Of a DNA stretch of 64,000 nucleotides, positions 47,398 through 59,151 are shown one piece after another; position 1 is the stretch's first letter; the number at the start of each line of letters is the position of its first letter. This stretch comes from Siderastrea siderea (Eukaryota > Cnidaria > Anthozoa > Scleractinia > Rhizangiidae): positions 1,922,001-1,986,000 of the forward strand of contig OZ034976.1 of NCBI GenBank assembly GCA_964030785.1, read 5' to 3'. The notes beneath the pieces are model-generated. The model was not told the origin of the DNA and did no database searches. It saw only the letters and a list, made by a program, of their open reading frames with translations. The position numbers and the translations under genes were made by a program.

Positions 47398-50300
47398 TTA
47401 TCTTCTTTGAAATTTGGACTTCAGTCGTACACATAGAGATATGACCTTCATAGCTTGGTACCAGCTGGATACACCATCCAGTCTGCTCGTCTCGAAGTGA
47501 TCAGGAAATGGAACAACACTCTTGACTTCTGTAATCAATACGGACGCTTTCTTCACCTCCGGGTCGGACTCTTGAAGGGGAGACACCTCCACATTTTCAG
47601 GTTTACACGGTCTGCTCTTCCACAGAAATTCTGGACCAGTTAACCAGCGCGAATCTTCTACCAGCTGCTTTGCTGTTAGCCCTCGTGATGCATCGTCTGC
47701 GGGATTGCTGCTCGTGTCAACGTAGAACCACGAGTTAGGATCAGTTAGGTCACGAATCTGCTGTACCCTGTTAGCGACATAAACATGGAACCTTTTAGCT
47801 TCATTGTTAATGTATCCGAGAACTACTCGGCTGTCTGTCCAGAAGAACTCTTGGATCTCTGGGTACTCTAACTCATTTCTCACGAACTCACTCATTCTTG
47901 CTGAGGTGGTAGCTGCAGCTAACTCTAATCTTGGGATAGTCTTGTGCTTTAGAGGTGTCACTCGTGCTTTTCCGACAACGAAAGAGCAATGAACTTGATC
48001 ATGTTCGTTAATCAGTCTAAGATATGAGCATTGACCGTAACCCTCAACTGAAGCATCTGAGAAGTAGTGCATCTCCACAGCTTTCACGGAGCCAAAGTTG
48101 TTTGGTTTGAAGCAACGTTGTATCTCCAGTTTCTCCAACTCTAGGATTTCTTGTCGCCACTTCACCCACTGTGGTTGTAGATACTCAGGAACAGGGCTAT
48201 CCCAGTCCAACTTGTCTCTGCACATCTGCTGCAGTATCTGCTTTCCTTTGAGTGTTACAGGACTTATATAACCATTCGGGTCGTAGATGGAGCCAATAGT
48301 CGACAAGACGCCTCGTCGAGTCAAAGGGCGATCACGAAGTTCAATACGGAACCGAAAACTGTCGTTCTCAACGCACCACAATACCCCTAGGGCTCTCTCA
48401 ATAGGCAAAGGATCTACGGCTAAGTTCAGTTCCTTAATTCCCTTTGCATGGTCCTCAATAGGAATAGCTTCAAGAACTTCTTTCTTGTTAGACACTATCT
48501 TGTGTAATCTGAGACCGGCTTTGTCACAGATGGCTTGGCTGGCCTTGATCAACTGGATGGCTTCGGGCACTGTTGATACAGATTTTAGACCATCATCTAC
48601 ATAGAAGTCCTTGCGTATAAATGCAGCTGCATCCGCACCGAACTCTTCTTCACCATCGTTGGCTGCTCGCTTAAGCCCGAAGTTCGCACAACCTGGGGAA
48701 CTACTGGCGCCGAACAGATGAACCTTCATACGGTACTCGACTACTTCCTTTGATGGGTCCCCATCCAGCCACCATAAGAAACGCAGCAGGTCCCTGTGTT
48801 CTTCGGCAACCACGACCTGATGGAACATGCTCTTGATGTCCGTCATAAATGCAACACTTTCCTGGCGGAAACGACACAGGATCCCTAAAAGATCGTTCAT
48901 AAACTCAGGACCTTGTAGCAAGTAGTCGTTGAGGCTGACTCCGTTATACTGGGCTGAACAATCAAACACTACTCTGATCTGTCCCGGTTTTCTTGGGTGA
49001 TAGACTCCTGTATGTGGAACGTAATTGACTTTACCGTCTTGCACCTCGAGACGATCCTCAGGAACTCTTTCTGCACATTGAGAGATTAAGTCCTTCATAA
49101 ATGTCTGGTAGTCTGTGAAGAACTTCGGATTCTTCTTGAATCTGGCATTCAGTTGGTTCCACCTTTTTACAGCAAGCTGACGGTTGTTGGGAAGAGACAC
49201 ATTGTCTGACTTCAACGGAAGTGGCATTTCATAATGTCCATCTGGTAGTTTCTTTACTCCGTCCTCTAGAATCCTTAGAAATCTCTCATCTCCCATGGAA
49301 TAAGGTTTGTTCTTAGTACTTGTCTCAACAAAGTCAGTTTCTAACACACGGAGAACCTTCTCCGGGTCAATAATCTCCTTGGCCTTCGTAGAGAACGCAA
49401 AGCGGCTATGGATTTCTGAAGCTGCGACTCTATTACAGACACCCCTGTCTCCATCTTCCTCATCACGTGACTTGCAGACTCTTCCAATCACTCCCCAACC
49501 AAGCACAGTTCTTTGAGCGTACGGCTCATCTTCTTCTCCGGCGATTATTTCTCTCGGTCGGATAGCTCTCGGACAATTGTTTCCAATCAGGATAGAAATT
49601 TCAGCGTCTGGATGGTACGGTGTCAATTTATCAGCGATTGGCTTAAGATGTTGCCACTCTCTGGCCACTTCAGGTTTTGGAATCTGGGAACGATTGGCTG
49701 AGACAAGTTCCCGGGTAAAGGCCACTGGCATCTTTTCAACACACTCCCTGTGATAGTCCAACACTTCTAGCCCAGAAATCTTTCTAGTTTGAATGTGTGC
49801 ATTCTGCTCATGCATGGTTGTCAATAGGAGCTCAGTTGATGGGCCTTGAAGATTTAACCGTTCACAAAGAGTTTCAGACACGAAACTGACACTTGAATGG
49901 TCGTCGAGGACTGCATACTGCAATATTTCCTTGTCTGGCTCTCCCACTGGCCTGACCCACACTGGTACAATCATGGTGTGATCAAATCCGCTGCTTTGAT
50001 CAGGAAGTAGACATACACTCATACAATTAGAGACAGCAACATCTTCTTGTGTTTGTTCTTTGTGAAGGCAGGTGGGATGCATTCCTGAGCAGGTTCTGCA
50101 TTTCAATCTCCCTCTGCAGTTCGCTACCTGGTGACTGTTACTAGCTGCACATCCCATACACAAACGTTCACGGAAGAAAAAGTTTCTCCTTTCACTGAAA
50201 GGCTTTCTACAGAAATCACTGCAGTCATCTAACTTGTGCACTGCACCACAGAATGGACACTTATTCAGATTGGCTGGACCAGGGCGACTCGATTTACTAG

Positions 50301-52368
50301 AGCTACTAGAATCTGCTTCACGGTTGCCACGGCCCGCGACTGATGTGGCAAGGGTGCTGCCCTTGTTCCTATCTAGTTTCTGTCTGCTGTTAAAATTCGG
50401 ACTGCTTGATATGGGCAGGGTTTCTAGCTCTGGAATGTTTGCCTTATCTGCTGCTTCTCTAATGAAATTAGCAAACTTGAGAAAGGTAGGGTAACTAGCT
50501 TCACCATGGGTGTGTCTCCACTGCTTAATTGCATCTCTCCACTTAATCTCTAGGTGGTAAGGGAGTTTAGCCAATAGCTTGACATTCTCCTTTGCATAGT
50601 CTAGAATAGAAAGTCCTGGGATGGTGTCTTTTGCAGCCAATACCTTATCTAGCAGATCTGAGAACTCTCTTAAGGCAATGGCATCCTTGGGACCTATTTT
50701 AGGCCATTTCTCTAACTTGTTAATAAATGCTGTACTCACAACATTACAGTTTCCATACCTTTCCTGTAGTACAGACTTGGCTTTCTGGTAAGCATCTTCT
50801 GTTCCGATCAGAAGATAGTGTTCCACAACTTGTTTTGGTTTTCCTGCTACATACTGATTCAGCATATTCAACTTTATGTCTGCTTCCATTGGTCTGGAGT
50901 CAACTAGAGCATTAAAGGCACTTTTCCAAACTGGGTATTGCAGGGGGTCACCGTTAAATATTGGAATGGTAATCTTTGGAAGCTGTCCAGAGACAAACAA
51001 TTGTTTGCTCACAGTGCTTTGTTCTAAGTTAGCTTCAGTTAACTTGTCCATACATTTTTCCAGTGATGATGCTACTTTCTCCCACCCTTCACTGACAGAG
51101 TTTGTTTGACTTTGGAAATGAGCAGACTGATAGCTTAAAGGTGATGTAATGACTGCTGACATAATCGGTGATGGACCATTGAAAGGAATAGTTACAGGAG
51201 GATCAATTCTTGTGGGTGTGACAGTTTGAGAACTAAGCACTTCTCCTTGAGTAGGAAGGCCAAGTCCATGTTCAAAATGACGAACAGTAAATACTGACTG
51301 AGTTACAGCTGCTGGAGAGAATGATGGGGCAGCAACCCGCAAGCTACATGTCGGTGATTTAGGTGTGGAAGTAGTCGTCAAAGCTGGTGCTAGAGATACT
51401 TGAGACTGAGCTGACGTGTAAGCCACACTAGTACTGGTAGATACTGGTAGGGATTGTAAGAACCTTTTCACTCCATCACCCTTACTTTCAGAAGGAAGGG
51501 AAGCTAAGTCGTCTTCCTCAAGTGAGGGAATTTGCTCCTTTGCAATCTCTTTGCATACACTTAACTTAGCTCTACTTAGTTCAAGTTCCATCTTCAGTTT
51601 GAGTTCTTCCAATTTCTGTTCCTGTACTAGCTTTTCTATTTTCAGAGCTTTTTCTTGTTCCACAAAGGCTAACTTGACCTTCATGGCCGCTTCTTCCTGT
51701 TGTAATTTGTACTTATCTACCTTGGTTGAAAGAGCAGTGTCCACACTTGAATTGATACTTTTGGCCATTTTACTCTTCTTGGACCCCTTAGAACTGACAG
51801 ATCCAGACTCTAATACTGCTTTTTCCAAATACTTAATTTCATCCCTCACATCCCTTTCAAAATTAGACCACTCACCACATACTTGCTCCCAGATGTCCCT
51901 GATACTTGCCAGCTCCTCGTCCAGAGCAGTTTCTCTGATTTCATTATATGCATCCGTGAGTTCACTCCACAGAACTTGAGCCTTACTAAATTCTTGCTTC
52001 CAAGTTGGTAATTCATTACATTGCCCTCGTAGCAACAACGTTTTCCTTAGTGTTCCTGAGAACATAGACTTTTTAGACTTGAACGTTTTAACTTTGACTT
52101 CGGTTTGATAGTACCGACCCTTTTCAGTAAGCTTCCTGCTACGAACTTCAACCATTTGCGATTCACCTTCCTGTTCAATAAATAACTTGTCTTCGTCCGT
52201 CTCCGTTAGATCAACAATTAAACGCGATGACTTCTCGCAAACGTCTCCTTTGTTAGGCACAGAATCACTTGTACGATCATCCAAACAAATATTTGAAGCA
52301 GAACTTACCACTTCATCACGGTCTTCAAACTTTGACTCCTCAGAGATTTGACCTGACTCTCGAGACAT
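47398..52368 (-). CDS. gag-pol: BEL gag-protease-RT-RNase H polyprotein
   Basis: About 1656 aa from MSRESGQISEES (the frame opens earlier by GTG). Order: coiled-coil N-terminus, capsid-type region (LPKITIPIFNGDPLQYPVWK), zinc knuckles (CPFCGAVHKLDDC, CRTCSGMHPTC) and a protease with AVLDDHSSVSFV. The last has DDHS in place of the usual D-S/T-G. Then RT (RVVFDCSAQYNG, FYVDDGLKS) and RNase H (YFSDASVEGYG, FFWTDSRVVLGYI). It ends at TAA 47398-47400, just before integrase. Confidence 0.88.
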   Translation of the reverse strand: MSRESGQISEESKFEDRDEVVSSASNICLDDRTSDSVPNKGDVCEKSSRLIVDLTETDEDKLFIEQEGESQMVEVRSRKLTEKGRYYQTEVKVKTFKSKKSMFSGTLRKTLLLRGQCNELPTWKQEFSKAQVLWSELTDAYNEIRETALDEELASIRDIWEQVCGEWSNFERDVRDEIKYLEKAVLESGSVSSKGSKKSKMAKSINSSVDTALSTKVDKYKLQQEEAAMKVKLAFVEQEKALKIEKLVQEQKLEELKLKMELELSRAKLSVCKEIAKEQIPSLEEDDLASLPSESKGDGVKRFLQSLPVSTSTSVAYTSAQSQVSLAPALTTTSTPKSPTCSLRVAAPSFSPAAVTQSVFTVRHFEHGLGLPTQGEVLSSQTVTPTRIDPPVTIPFNGPSPIMSAVITSPLSYQSAHFQSQTNSVSEGWEKVASSLEKCMDKLTEANLEQSTVSKQLFVSGQLPKITIPIFNGDPLQYPVWKSAFNALVDSRPMEADIKLNMLNQYVAGKPKQVVEHYLLIGTEDAYQKAKSVLQERYGNCNVVSTAFINKLEKWPKIGPKDAIALREFSDLLDKVLAAKDTIPGLSILDYAKENVKLLAKLPYHLEIKWRDAIKQWRHTHGEASYPTFLKFANFIREAADKANIPELETLPISSSPNFNSRQKLDRNKGSTLATSVAGRGNREADSSSSSKSSRPGPANLNKCPFCGAVHKLDDCSDFCRKPFSERRNFFFRERLCMGCAASNSHQVANCRGRLKCRTCSGMHPTCLHKEQTQEDVAVSNCMSVCLLPDQSSGFDHTMIVPVWVRPVGEPDKEILQYAVLDDHSSVSFVSETLCERLNLQGPSTELLLTTMHEQNAHIQTRKISGLEVLDYHRECVEKMPVAFTRELVSANRSQIPKPEVAREWQHLKPIADKLTPYHPDAEISILIGNNCPRAIRPREIIAGEEDEPYAQRTVLGWGVIGRVCKSRDEEDGDRGVCNRVAASEIHSRFAFSTKAKEIIDPEKVLRVLETDFVETSTKNKPYSMGDERFLRILEDGVKKLPDGHYEMPLPLKSDNVSLPNNRQLAVKRWNQLNARFKKNPKFFTDYQTFMKDLISQCAERVPEDRLEVQDGKVNYVPHTGVYHPRKPGQIRVVFDCSAQYNGVSLNDYLLQGPEFMNDLLGILCRFRQESVAFMTDIKSMFHQVVVAEEHRDLLRFLWWLDGDPSKEVVEYRMKVHLFGASSSPGCANFGLKRAANDGEEEFGADAAAFIRKDFYVDDGLKSVSTVPEAIQLIKASQAICDKAGLRLHKIVSNKKEVLEAIPIEDHAKGIKELNLAVDPLPIERALGVLWCVENDSFRFRIELRDRPLTRRGVLSTIGSIYDPNGYISPVTLKGKQILQQMCRDKLDWDSPVPEYLQPQWVKWRQEILELEKLEIQRCFKPNNFGSVKAVEMHYFSDASVEGYGQCSYLRLINEHDQVHCSFVVGKARVTPLKHKTIPRLELAAATTSARMSEFVRNELEYPEIQEFFWTDSRVVLGYINNEAKRFHVYVANRVQQIRDLTDPNSWFYVDTSSNPADDASRGLTAKQLVEDSRWLTGPEFLWKSRPCKPENVEVSPLQESDPEVKKASVLITEVKSVVPFPDHFETSRLDGVSSWYQAMKVISLCVRLKSKFQRR

Positions 52369-52544
52369 GTCGAGTTGTTGAATCCAAGCCAAACGCACGT
52401 AAGCACTTTCTACAAGGTTTTAGACCACTTGCTGTCCATCCAATCCTTCGATAAGCCGTCCAGCTGCCATTGCGAAGTTGTAGTTGCAGCGACAATGTCA
52501 TTTCCGTAATAGTAAAGCTCCACTAAGGACCACTAAGTTGTTAT
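52369..52544 (-). other. BEL 5' leader
   Basis: Between the 5' LTR and gag; a primer-binding site is expected near 52544 but I cannot assign the tRNA. Confidence 0.5.
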
Positions 52545-52845
52545 TGTGGCTGCCCCCGAACGTCACACTTGTAGCATCCGAAGGAGTTTCGAAAACAATA
52601 AGACCGTTGTTATTCACAAGATTACTTTATTCTTGAGGTAACAACTTAGTTCTTCTTCTTTACACGTACAGATAACCGAAGGATTACTCGGATTAAAAAA
52701 CTAAACGGTTCACACTTGTGAACAAGACAAACATGGCGACTCGAGCGGAGCACGAGCGGTTACCAAGCAGCATGAGAGGTCACCAAGCAGATTGGTGACT
52801 TCCGCTGACCTTACTATTACTTACTACTGTACCGCAGTAGTAACA
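52545..52845 (-). repeat. 5' LTR of BEL element
   Basis: 301 bp, one visible difference from the 3' LTR. Confidence 0.88.
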
Positions 52846-52850
52846 TTGAG
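52846..52850. repeat. Target-site duplication TTGAG of the BEL element (right)
   Basis: Matches 45287-45291. Confidence 0.85.
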
Positions 52851-53621
52851 TCAGAAAATGTCTGCGTCATTATTGTATGGGGCTGTGGGAAAATTTTACC
52901 GATAGTTTACTGAAACGGGACAATTTTATCAGTCGCATTCTCACAGAACTAAACTGATTGGTTTAGACCACTGGCAAATATAAAGAAACAGTCGAAAGAA
53001 TCATACCTCTATTTAAATTTCTAGTCTTCAATAGTGAACAATTGAACTTGATGTTTTTTCGTTTTCCCCTGCAAAACACGTTGCCATCTGCTTCATTCTT
53101 GCGGATATGACGACAAGGATGTTCCATGAAAAGTCAATAAATGCCACGATATACTATGTTCAAATATTTTCTCCCCTCTCCACTGCAGTAAAGCAAAGAG
53201 TATTCGGCAAATTTTCAAACTGAGCAAAACACGTTTACCGTTCGACTTCACGTCGTGCGAATCTCACAGGCCTTGCGAAATGACTTGTCTGTAATTCCCA
53301 TACAGTGGAATTTTACTCCTGAGATTATCAACTGATTAGAAAAACTCGACAAGTGAAAAATAAGCATCCAATTGACCTGTCCCTCAGGGATTTGTAATAA
53401 TTATATTTGCCTGATCACATACCCCCTCGCTTCAGGGAAATAACCCTTAATTAGCCCCCATTGTTCCCAATCCCGTGGGGTACAATGGATTTCAACTGAC
53501 GGAGAGGTGCGAATGGGGACATAAATTAAAACCCAAAAAATTAATCAGGTTTAAAGCGAAACCTAAAAAATCCTTTACCAAAATGGACCCCGCCACCCCC
53601 CACCCCCCTCAAAAAAAAAAG
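52851..53621. other. Host intergenic DNA
   Basis: No gene or repeat recognised. Confidence 0.5.
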
Positions 53622-56170
53622 AATAAAATGCCAAATTGAATATTGGAGTCTTACAAGTACCCAGAAAGGATTAAATGATAATAACGAAGACAACAATACT
53701 TCTTGAATGGTTGTGTTTGTTCGTTTATTTAACATACTATGGCAATAAACGTCATATGTATGTAGTCATTCTTACAAACGACCCGAAATAATACTTGCCA
53801 AAATTTTTTTACCCCAAAAAATCCCGAAATCGTGAATTTCAACCTCCACCCCCAAAAAAACCTTCGCACCTCCCCAACACTTGCCCCCCCCCCCCTTTGG
53901 GCTCCACACCTCTAAACTATTACCTGTAAGGAGAATTGTCTGTGGAACTAATAGCCTGCGGTGCAGCCGGACGTGCTACTCAAAACCTAGATATACTCCG
54001 TCTGCGTAACCGCTTCCAAAAGCTTGTTCTAGTATCCCGCAGGTTTGCAGGGATATCTGTATCGTTTCACAGGGCGCAGAGGAGTCATATTTGACCGTAA
54101 TGCTGGCTAAATATTCATCGCACAAATCGATCTTGTTGATTCAAAACAATAAACGTGACTGAACAAAGCATCATGCTATCGGGTTACGCGTCTGGTGAAA
54201 TTCCATCCGCATGACGAAAACCGCACACAGCAGTTGCTGTGGGCGTATCACCAGTTACTAACAGCCGGCACTTCGTGCCTCGTTTCGGAAAGTTTCGCTT
54301 TCCGATAACGTCGCCCTTCGGCCTACCATTGTCGGCCTTTTGTCCTGCGGATAGAATTTCACCAGACGCGTAACTAGATAGCATGCTTTGTTCAGTCACG
54401 TTCATTGTTTTGAATTCAAAACAAGATCGATTTGCGCGATGAATTTAGCCAGCATTACGGTCAAATATGACTCCTTTGCGCCCTATGTCCGTTTCTGTTT
54501 GGCTATACTCTTACGCGCTTTTTGTTTGGACAATTGATGGACATTTACTCACGCAACAGATCACTGAATGCTAAAACTAAATTTGTAGTTCTGTATTCCT
54601 CTGAGCTTTCCGTAGAATAGCTTAATCTTTGCGCGCTGATGATTTCGATAGAAAATGTTGGTGATTCCAGAAGAAAGTTGGAAAGGCCGTTCAAAGCCGT
54701 AAAAGAGCAGTTTGAAATTGATAGTCTTCTGCCCGAGCAGGAAAACTCGCTGCAGGAATTTCTTTTAGGTTGAAATAAGTTGGTGAATTTGTAGACAGAT
54801 CTTTGATTTTCCAGTGCCTTTCAATCGCGGCGTACGCTCTTTTCCTGAGTCCTCGTAGTTCCTGTGTTATCGTAGTGATATCACCGTTGCGATCGCTTTT
54901 GAAAGACCAGGTTCGTCATCTGATATTGGAGTTCCAGCGATTGCTATTACTGACGACGAGGACAACAAACTCATCCAGCAGGTCCTAATAAGCGGCAATT
55001 AGGTGTTCATTTATGGGTCTCCCTATTGCTTGCTCTCTGCTGAGTCTTCAAGAAGCATCTTTGAAATCATCGAAGGTTTCATTCTGGTTTTCAAACGACA
55101 AAACCATCGATTATTTTTAGCAATGTGGAGTATTGTGTGATCTGTTGCATAACTGAAATGTCCATTTGCAAAGCGGGTAAGAATCTAGCCAATCAGAAAC
55201 GGATACACATATCTCTGCAAACCGCGGGATATCAGAACAAACTTTTGGGAGCCGTTTATATACTGTCTGCGACGCAGGCTACAGTACTAAGTGCTTGTTT
55301 ATTTTATGGTCTTGTCTGACGACATCTTTTTTACGTCTCGCATTTTAATATTCACCCGCTAGAGAGACTTTTTGTTCACAAAGAGCTTCTAACTTTTGAG
55401 TCTGTGGACGGTGAAGTGAGCTCTCAAATTGTGGCCATTCAAATAATCGCCTCCGAGCAGTACATTCTATAGGTGCTGAAAACTCTCCAAACGAACTCTT
55501 TGAAGAGTGTACAACGGTTTTAAAAAAACAAAGTCACGCGTGACGCTTTGTAGCTAAAATTGCGTCTTAAGGCAACTTGCTTCCAATCCACTGTTGAGTT
55601 GTCGAGTTCAGATTTGCAGTGCATCGAAATGCAGAGTTTACATATAGATAGAGACCAAAGTTCTGTTCCATAAATACACCGTTGCTACCATGAAACTGAC
55701 AACCGGCATTTGTAGAGCTGAGGTAGCTGTTGATATGCCAAGCCTTCCTTTGCCACGTTCCTGCAGTGCATTCCTGGCAGTCAATTCCCCGTATGTTTAG
55801 ATATTCATAGGTGCGACATTGCTCTATCCAATAACCAAACAGATCGTGCCCTTCCAACTTTGCGCGTGCGTAGTCGGCGTACAGTAGACCATCATCCGGG
55901 AAGTTGCAAGTGGCTCTTAAGTGGGTTGATGCGTCAGCAATTGACTGCATTCGGGACAAAGACAAGCGATAAGCATTCCAGTTGACCTTACCGCCACCTT
56001 CATTGACAGGATGATCAACGCCAAAACCATAATTCTTGAACTGGTCATTGTTTGCAAGCGCGAAAGATTGTACTAACGCCCAAACATAACCAGGTTCGGA
56101 ATCAAAATCGCAGTAGACTGGAAAAAGGTTTTTTTGAGAATCGTAGAGGAAGTGCATTCCAGATATTTTG
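53622..56170. repeat. Segmental duplication, unit 1
   Basis: Nearly identical to 60758-63266 in direct orientation, about 7.1 kb away. It covers a C-run region, a MITE, noncoding DNA and most of fibrinogen-like exon 2. Unit 2 lacks about 46 bp near 54920-54966. Confidence 0.85.
54071..54484. mobile_element. MITE-like inverted-repeat element, copy 1
   Basis: AGGGCGCA/TGCGCCCT termini with arms of about 150 bp (shared GTCATATTTGACCGTAATGC) around a centre with small hairpins such as GGCACTTCGTGCC. 414 bp, no gene. Copy 2 at 61213-61626. Confidence 0.7.
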
Positions 56171-56367
56171 GCGCCATTTGTTGCCAGATCTTTGCAGCTG
56201 CGAGGATTTTTCTCACACCTCTGACCAGTGTAATCAACAGGGCAAGTACAGTTGAACCTCACAGTGGTGGGGTCACAAATCTCCTCACAGGTCCCTCCCT
56301 GAAGACATGGATTGGTTTGGCAACACCTGTTGACACATTGATCTTGTCCTTGAACAAAGCTTCGTCC
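55567..56367 (-). CDS. Exon 2 of PAN/EGF/fibrinogen-like gene, copy 2
   Basis: Begins after acceptor TTGAATACCAG at 56368 and is open to the stop at 55567. An EGF-like module (CCQTNPCLQGGTCEE, RFNCTCPVDYTGQRC) is followed by a fibrinogen-related domain (SCKDLATNG, FPVYCDFDSEPGYVW, ECTAGTWQRKAWH, QQWIGSKLP). Intact, unlike copies 1 and 3. Secreted, calcium- or glycan-binding role is plausible. Confidence 0.7.
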   Translation of the reverse strand, partial: GRSFVQGQDQCVNRCCQTNPCLQGGTCEEICDPTTVRFNCTCPVDYTGQRCEKNPRSCKDLATNGAKISGMHFLYDSQKNLFPVYCDFDSEPGYVWALVQSFALANNDQFKNYGFGVDHPVNEGGGKVNWNAYRLSLSRMQSIADASTHLRATCNFPDDGLLYADYARAKLEGHDLFGYWIEQCRTYEYLNIRGIDCQECTAGTWQRKAWHINSYLSSTNAGCQFHGSNGVFMEQNFGLYLYVNSAFRCTANLNSTTQQWIGSKLP

Positions 56368-56752
56368 CTGGTATTCAAAGACAAACAACAACTTGTATAT
56401 CAATGTAAACGGCTCTGTTTCTATCATATTATAACACCTGGAAGTTTTCTTTTAGATTTTGACGTCGTTTATTTTCTAAATGAGTTAGAAATTAAGGATT
56501 GGGATTGTTTCTTCCGTCCTTTCGTAAGGAGAGACTTTCATGATCAATTCTTGTAAAAGAATTACGTTACTTCGCAGGTACAATCCTGCAGTTGTTATAA
56601 GACACAATTTTGTTCTCTCTTTCCTCTTGAATCATTCTTTTTATCCATCGATGGCCATTGTCGAGACTATCACTGGAAAGGAACTTATTTAAAAACAAAC
56701 TTAACGGTCAATCTGCCGCTGATCCAAGTTTGATCTAAAAAAAGTGCCAAAA

Positions 56753-57099
56753 CTCACATCAACTTTGTACTCTCGCACCAAATCATAATAACTTGCTCCA
56801 GGTTTGTATTTCAGTGACGCTGGTTTCATCTCTTTATTTACGTCGTTTAGTTGACAGTTGCCTCGCTGTTTGTTGTGTATGTAGTTCATAGAGATACAGC
56901 GACAATCATCTTTGCACATTATGTGACAATGGGTGACTTTATCCACAGTCACGTTTTTAAACACGTGACCTCCAAGGGCGTGGTTGGAAATGACGTTCTT
57001 GTCCATAGCAAAGTAGAAATTTTGACAGGTTTTTCTAGCAGTGATTACAGTTTGTCCCAGCAGGAGAGATAATGCAACGAACCAATAGAACGGTTCCAT
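56753..57099 (-). CDS. Exon 1 of PAN/EGF/fibrinogen-like gene, copy 2
   Basis: Starts MEPFYWFVALSLLLGQT, a signal peptide, then a PAN/apple Cys pattern (CQNFYF, HCHIMCKDDCRCISMNY, NCQLND). Homologous to 10303-10635. The exon ends near 56753, where GATGTGAGT is the donor. Confidence 0.65.
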
Positions 57100-57144
57100 T
57101 TTCCTTAGAAGTCTGTTTTGAAACTCTAAAGTAAAATAAAACAA

Positions 57145-58894
57145 TTAAGGAGGCTCGCAACAGTTTTTTTGGCCTTGGAGTGTATCTTTTGAAGTCAAAA
57201 TTTCGCATAGAAGGTAAACTTCGATTTCCTTGATACTACACCACCTTTTCGACATATGATCAAAGTTTATTTTCTCGCTGGTTTCCTAGCAACAGCTGTC
57301 ACTGTAGCAACGGTAATGGACAACCCCCCATTTTAAATAATGTCGAATATCTCGAAAACTAGTCAGACACTTTATGACCAAACTTGAACTCTTTGAACTA
57401 CTCAACCTACACAACTTGTATGCAAAATTAGGGGAAAATCTGTAAGAGCGTTTTCATGTAAATCATGATTCATTTTTTACGGGCTGATTTTGGTCATTCC
57501 GGCAATTTTCTCCAATATTTCAAGAAAGATAAAACTTAACACTTTTTCTTTTCAGTTGAAGGATCTTTTATGATATCAAAACATTCTTAATGTACATTGA
57601 ACTTTCTAGGTGAATGCGATTTTAAGATATTTATATTTAAAAACTGCTAAAATGCAGCACAAATCAGCCAAAAAGTTCGTAATTTGCATAAATAGAAATA
57701 TTTCCAAATTGCCCTTACAGATTTTTCTCTTAAATTGATTGCTGTTAGAATAATAATATTCTTTTTGATGTTCTAGTGAGTTTTAGGCTGAATAAACATT
57801 TCTGGTATTAGATAAGAAGGCTGAATCTCGGTCAAGTTTCACTCGTTATTAACTTTCAACGAGCAACAGTTTCATTTTGTTTTTCCTGGTCTTTCTCACG
57901 GTTATTCACGTGCAATTAATATTTATACACGCTGCGCTTGTGTCCTCTCGTGCGCTTATAATTCCTTCTCATAATAAAAAAATATATATATTCGTCTTCT
58001 GAGGCTGTTTCTCTTCATTCTTCGGCCCCAGTGTAATTAAATTCGTAATTAAAAATGCTAAAACGTCAGTCAGTATTTAAAGAGTAATGGAAAAGAGACT
58101 CCAGGAAGAAGTTCAGCAGACGAAAATTTTTTATTATCATGAGAAGGAATTATAAATGCACGAGAGGACACAAGCGCAGCATGTATAAATATTCATTGTA
58201 CGTGAATAACCGTGAAATAGACCAGGAAAAACAAAATAAAACTGTTGCTCGTTGAAAGTTAATAACGACTGAAACTTGACCGAGATTTAGCCTTCTTATC
58301 TAATAACAGAAATGTTTAAGAGAAAAAACTATAAGGGCAATTTAGAAATATGTCTATTTATACAAATTGCGAACTTTTTGGCTGATTTGTGCTGCATTTT
58401 AGCAGTTTTTAAATATAAATATCTTAAAATCGCAGCCACCTAGAAAGCTCAATGTACATTAAGAATGTTTTGATATTATAAAACTGAAAAGGGAAAGTGT
58501 TAAGTTTTGTCTTTCTTGAAATATTGGAGAACATTGCAGGAATGACCAAAATCAGCCCGTAAAAAATGAATCATGATTTACATGAAAACGCTCTTACAGA
58601 TTTTTCCCTAATTTTGTATACAAGTTGTGTAGGTTGAGTAGTTCAAATAGTTCAAGTTTCGTCATAAAGTGTCTGACTAGTTTTCGAGATATTCGACATT
58701 ATTTAAGATGAGAGGTTGTCCATTAACGTTGCTATGGTGACAGCTGTTGCTAGGAAACCAGCGAGAAAATAAACTTTGATCATATGTTGAAAAGTTGTTG
58801 TAGTATCAAGGAAATCGAAGTTTATCTTCTATGCGAAATTTTGACTTCAAAAGATACACTCCAAGGCCAAAAAAACTGTTACGAGCCTCCTTAA
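57145..58894. mobile_element. 1.74-kb fold-back element flanked by TTAA
   Basis: Ends GGAGGCTCGCAACAG and its inverted partner, arms of about 800 bp each, spacer about 58000-58125. TTAA at 57145-57148 and 58891-58894 suggests piggyBac-type target choice. No transposase frame. It could form a giant hairpin RNA if transcribed. Confidence 0.8.
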
Positions 58895-59151
58895 AGGTAG
58901 TGCGTGTGTTATATTTTTGTGACTTTCTGTTTTCTTCAATGACTAGAGATCAGATTAGTGTTGACCTCTTGCAACGTAACATAAGAAATATTACAGAAAA
59001 AAGACGAAAATAGGCATTATATTGACGGTTGGTTGCGAGAAACAGGTGCTAGAAATTATATTCTTTACAAAGTAATTAAAAAGTAATTTACAATTCTGGC
59101 GACTTTCACTTTTAAATAAACTTTTAAATTTTGAGGTGTTTGACAAAACTT

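Larger units (their letters stand above)
45292..52845 (-). mobile_element. BEL/Pao LTR retrotransposon, complete
   Basis: 7554 bp with 301-bp LTRs (TG...CA on the minus strand) and a TTGAG duplication. The LTRs differ by one visible base (G at about 45344 versus A). Gene order gag, protease, RT, RNase H, integrase defines BEL/Pao. Despite young LTRs, pol has an in-frame TAA and a one-base loss. Confidence 0.92.
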
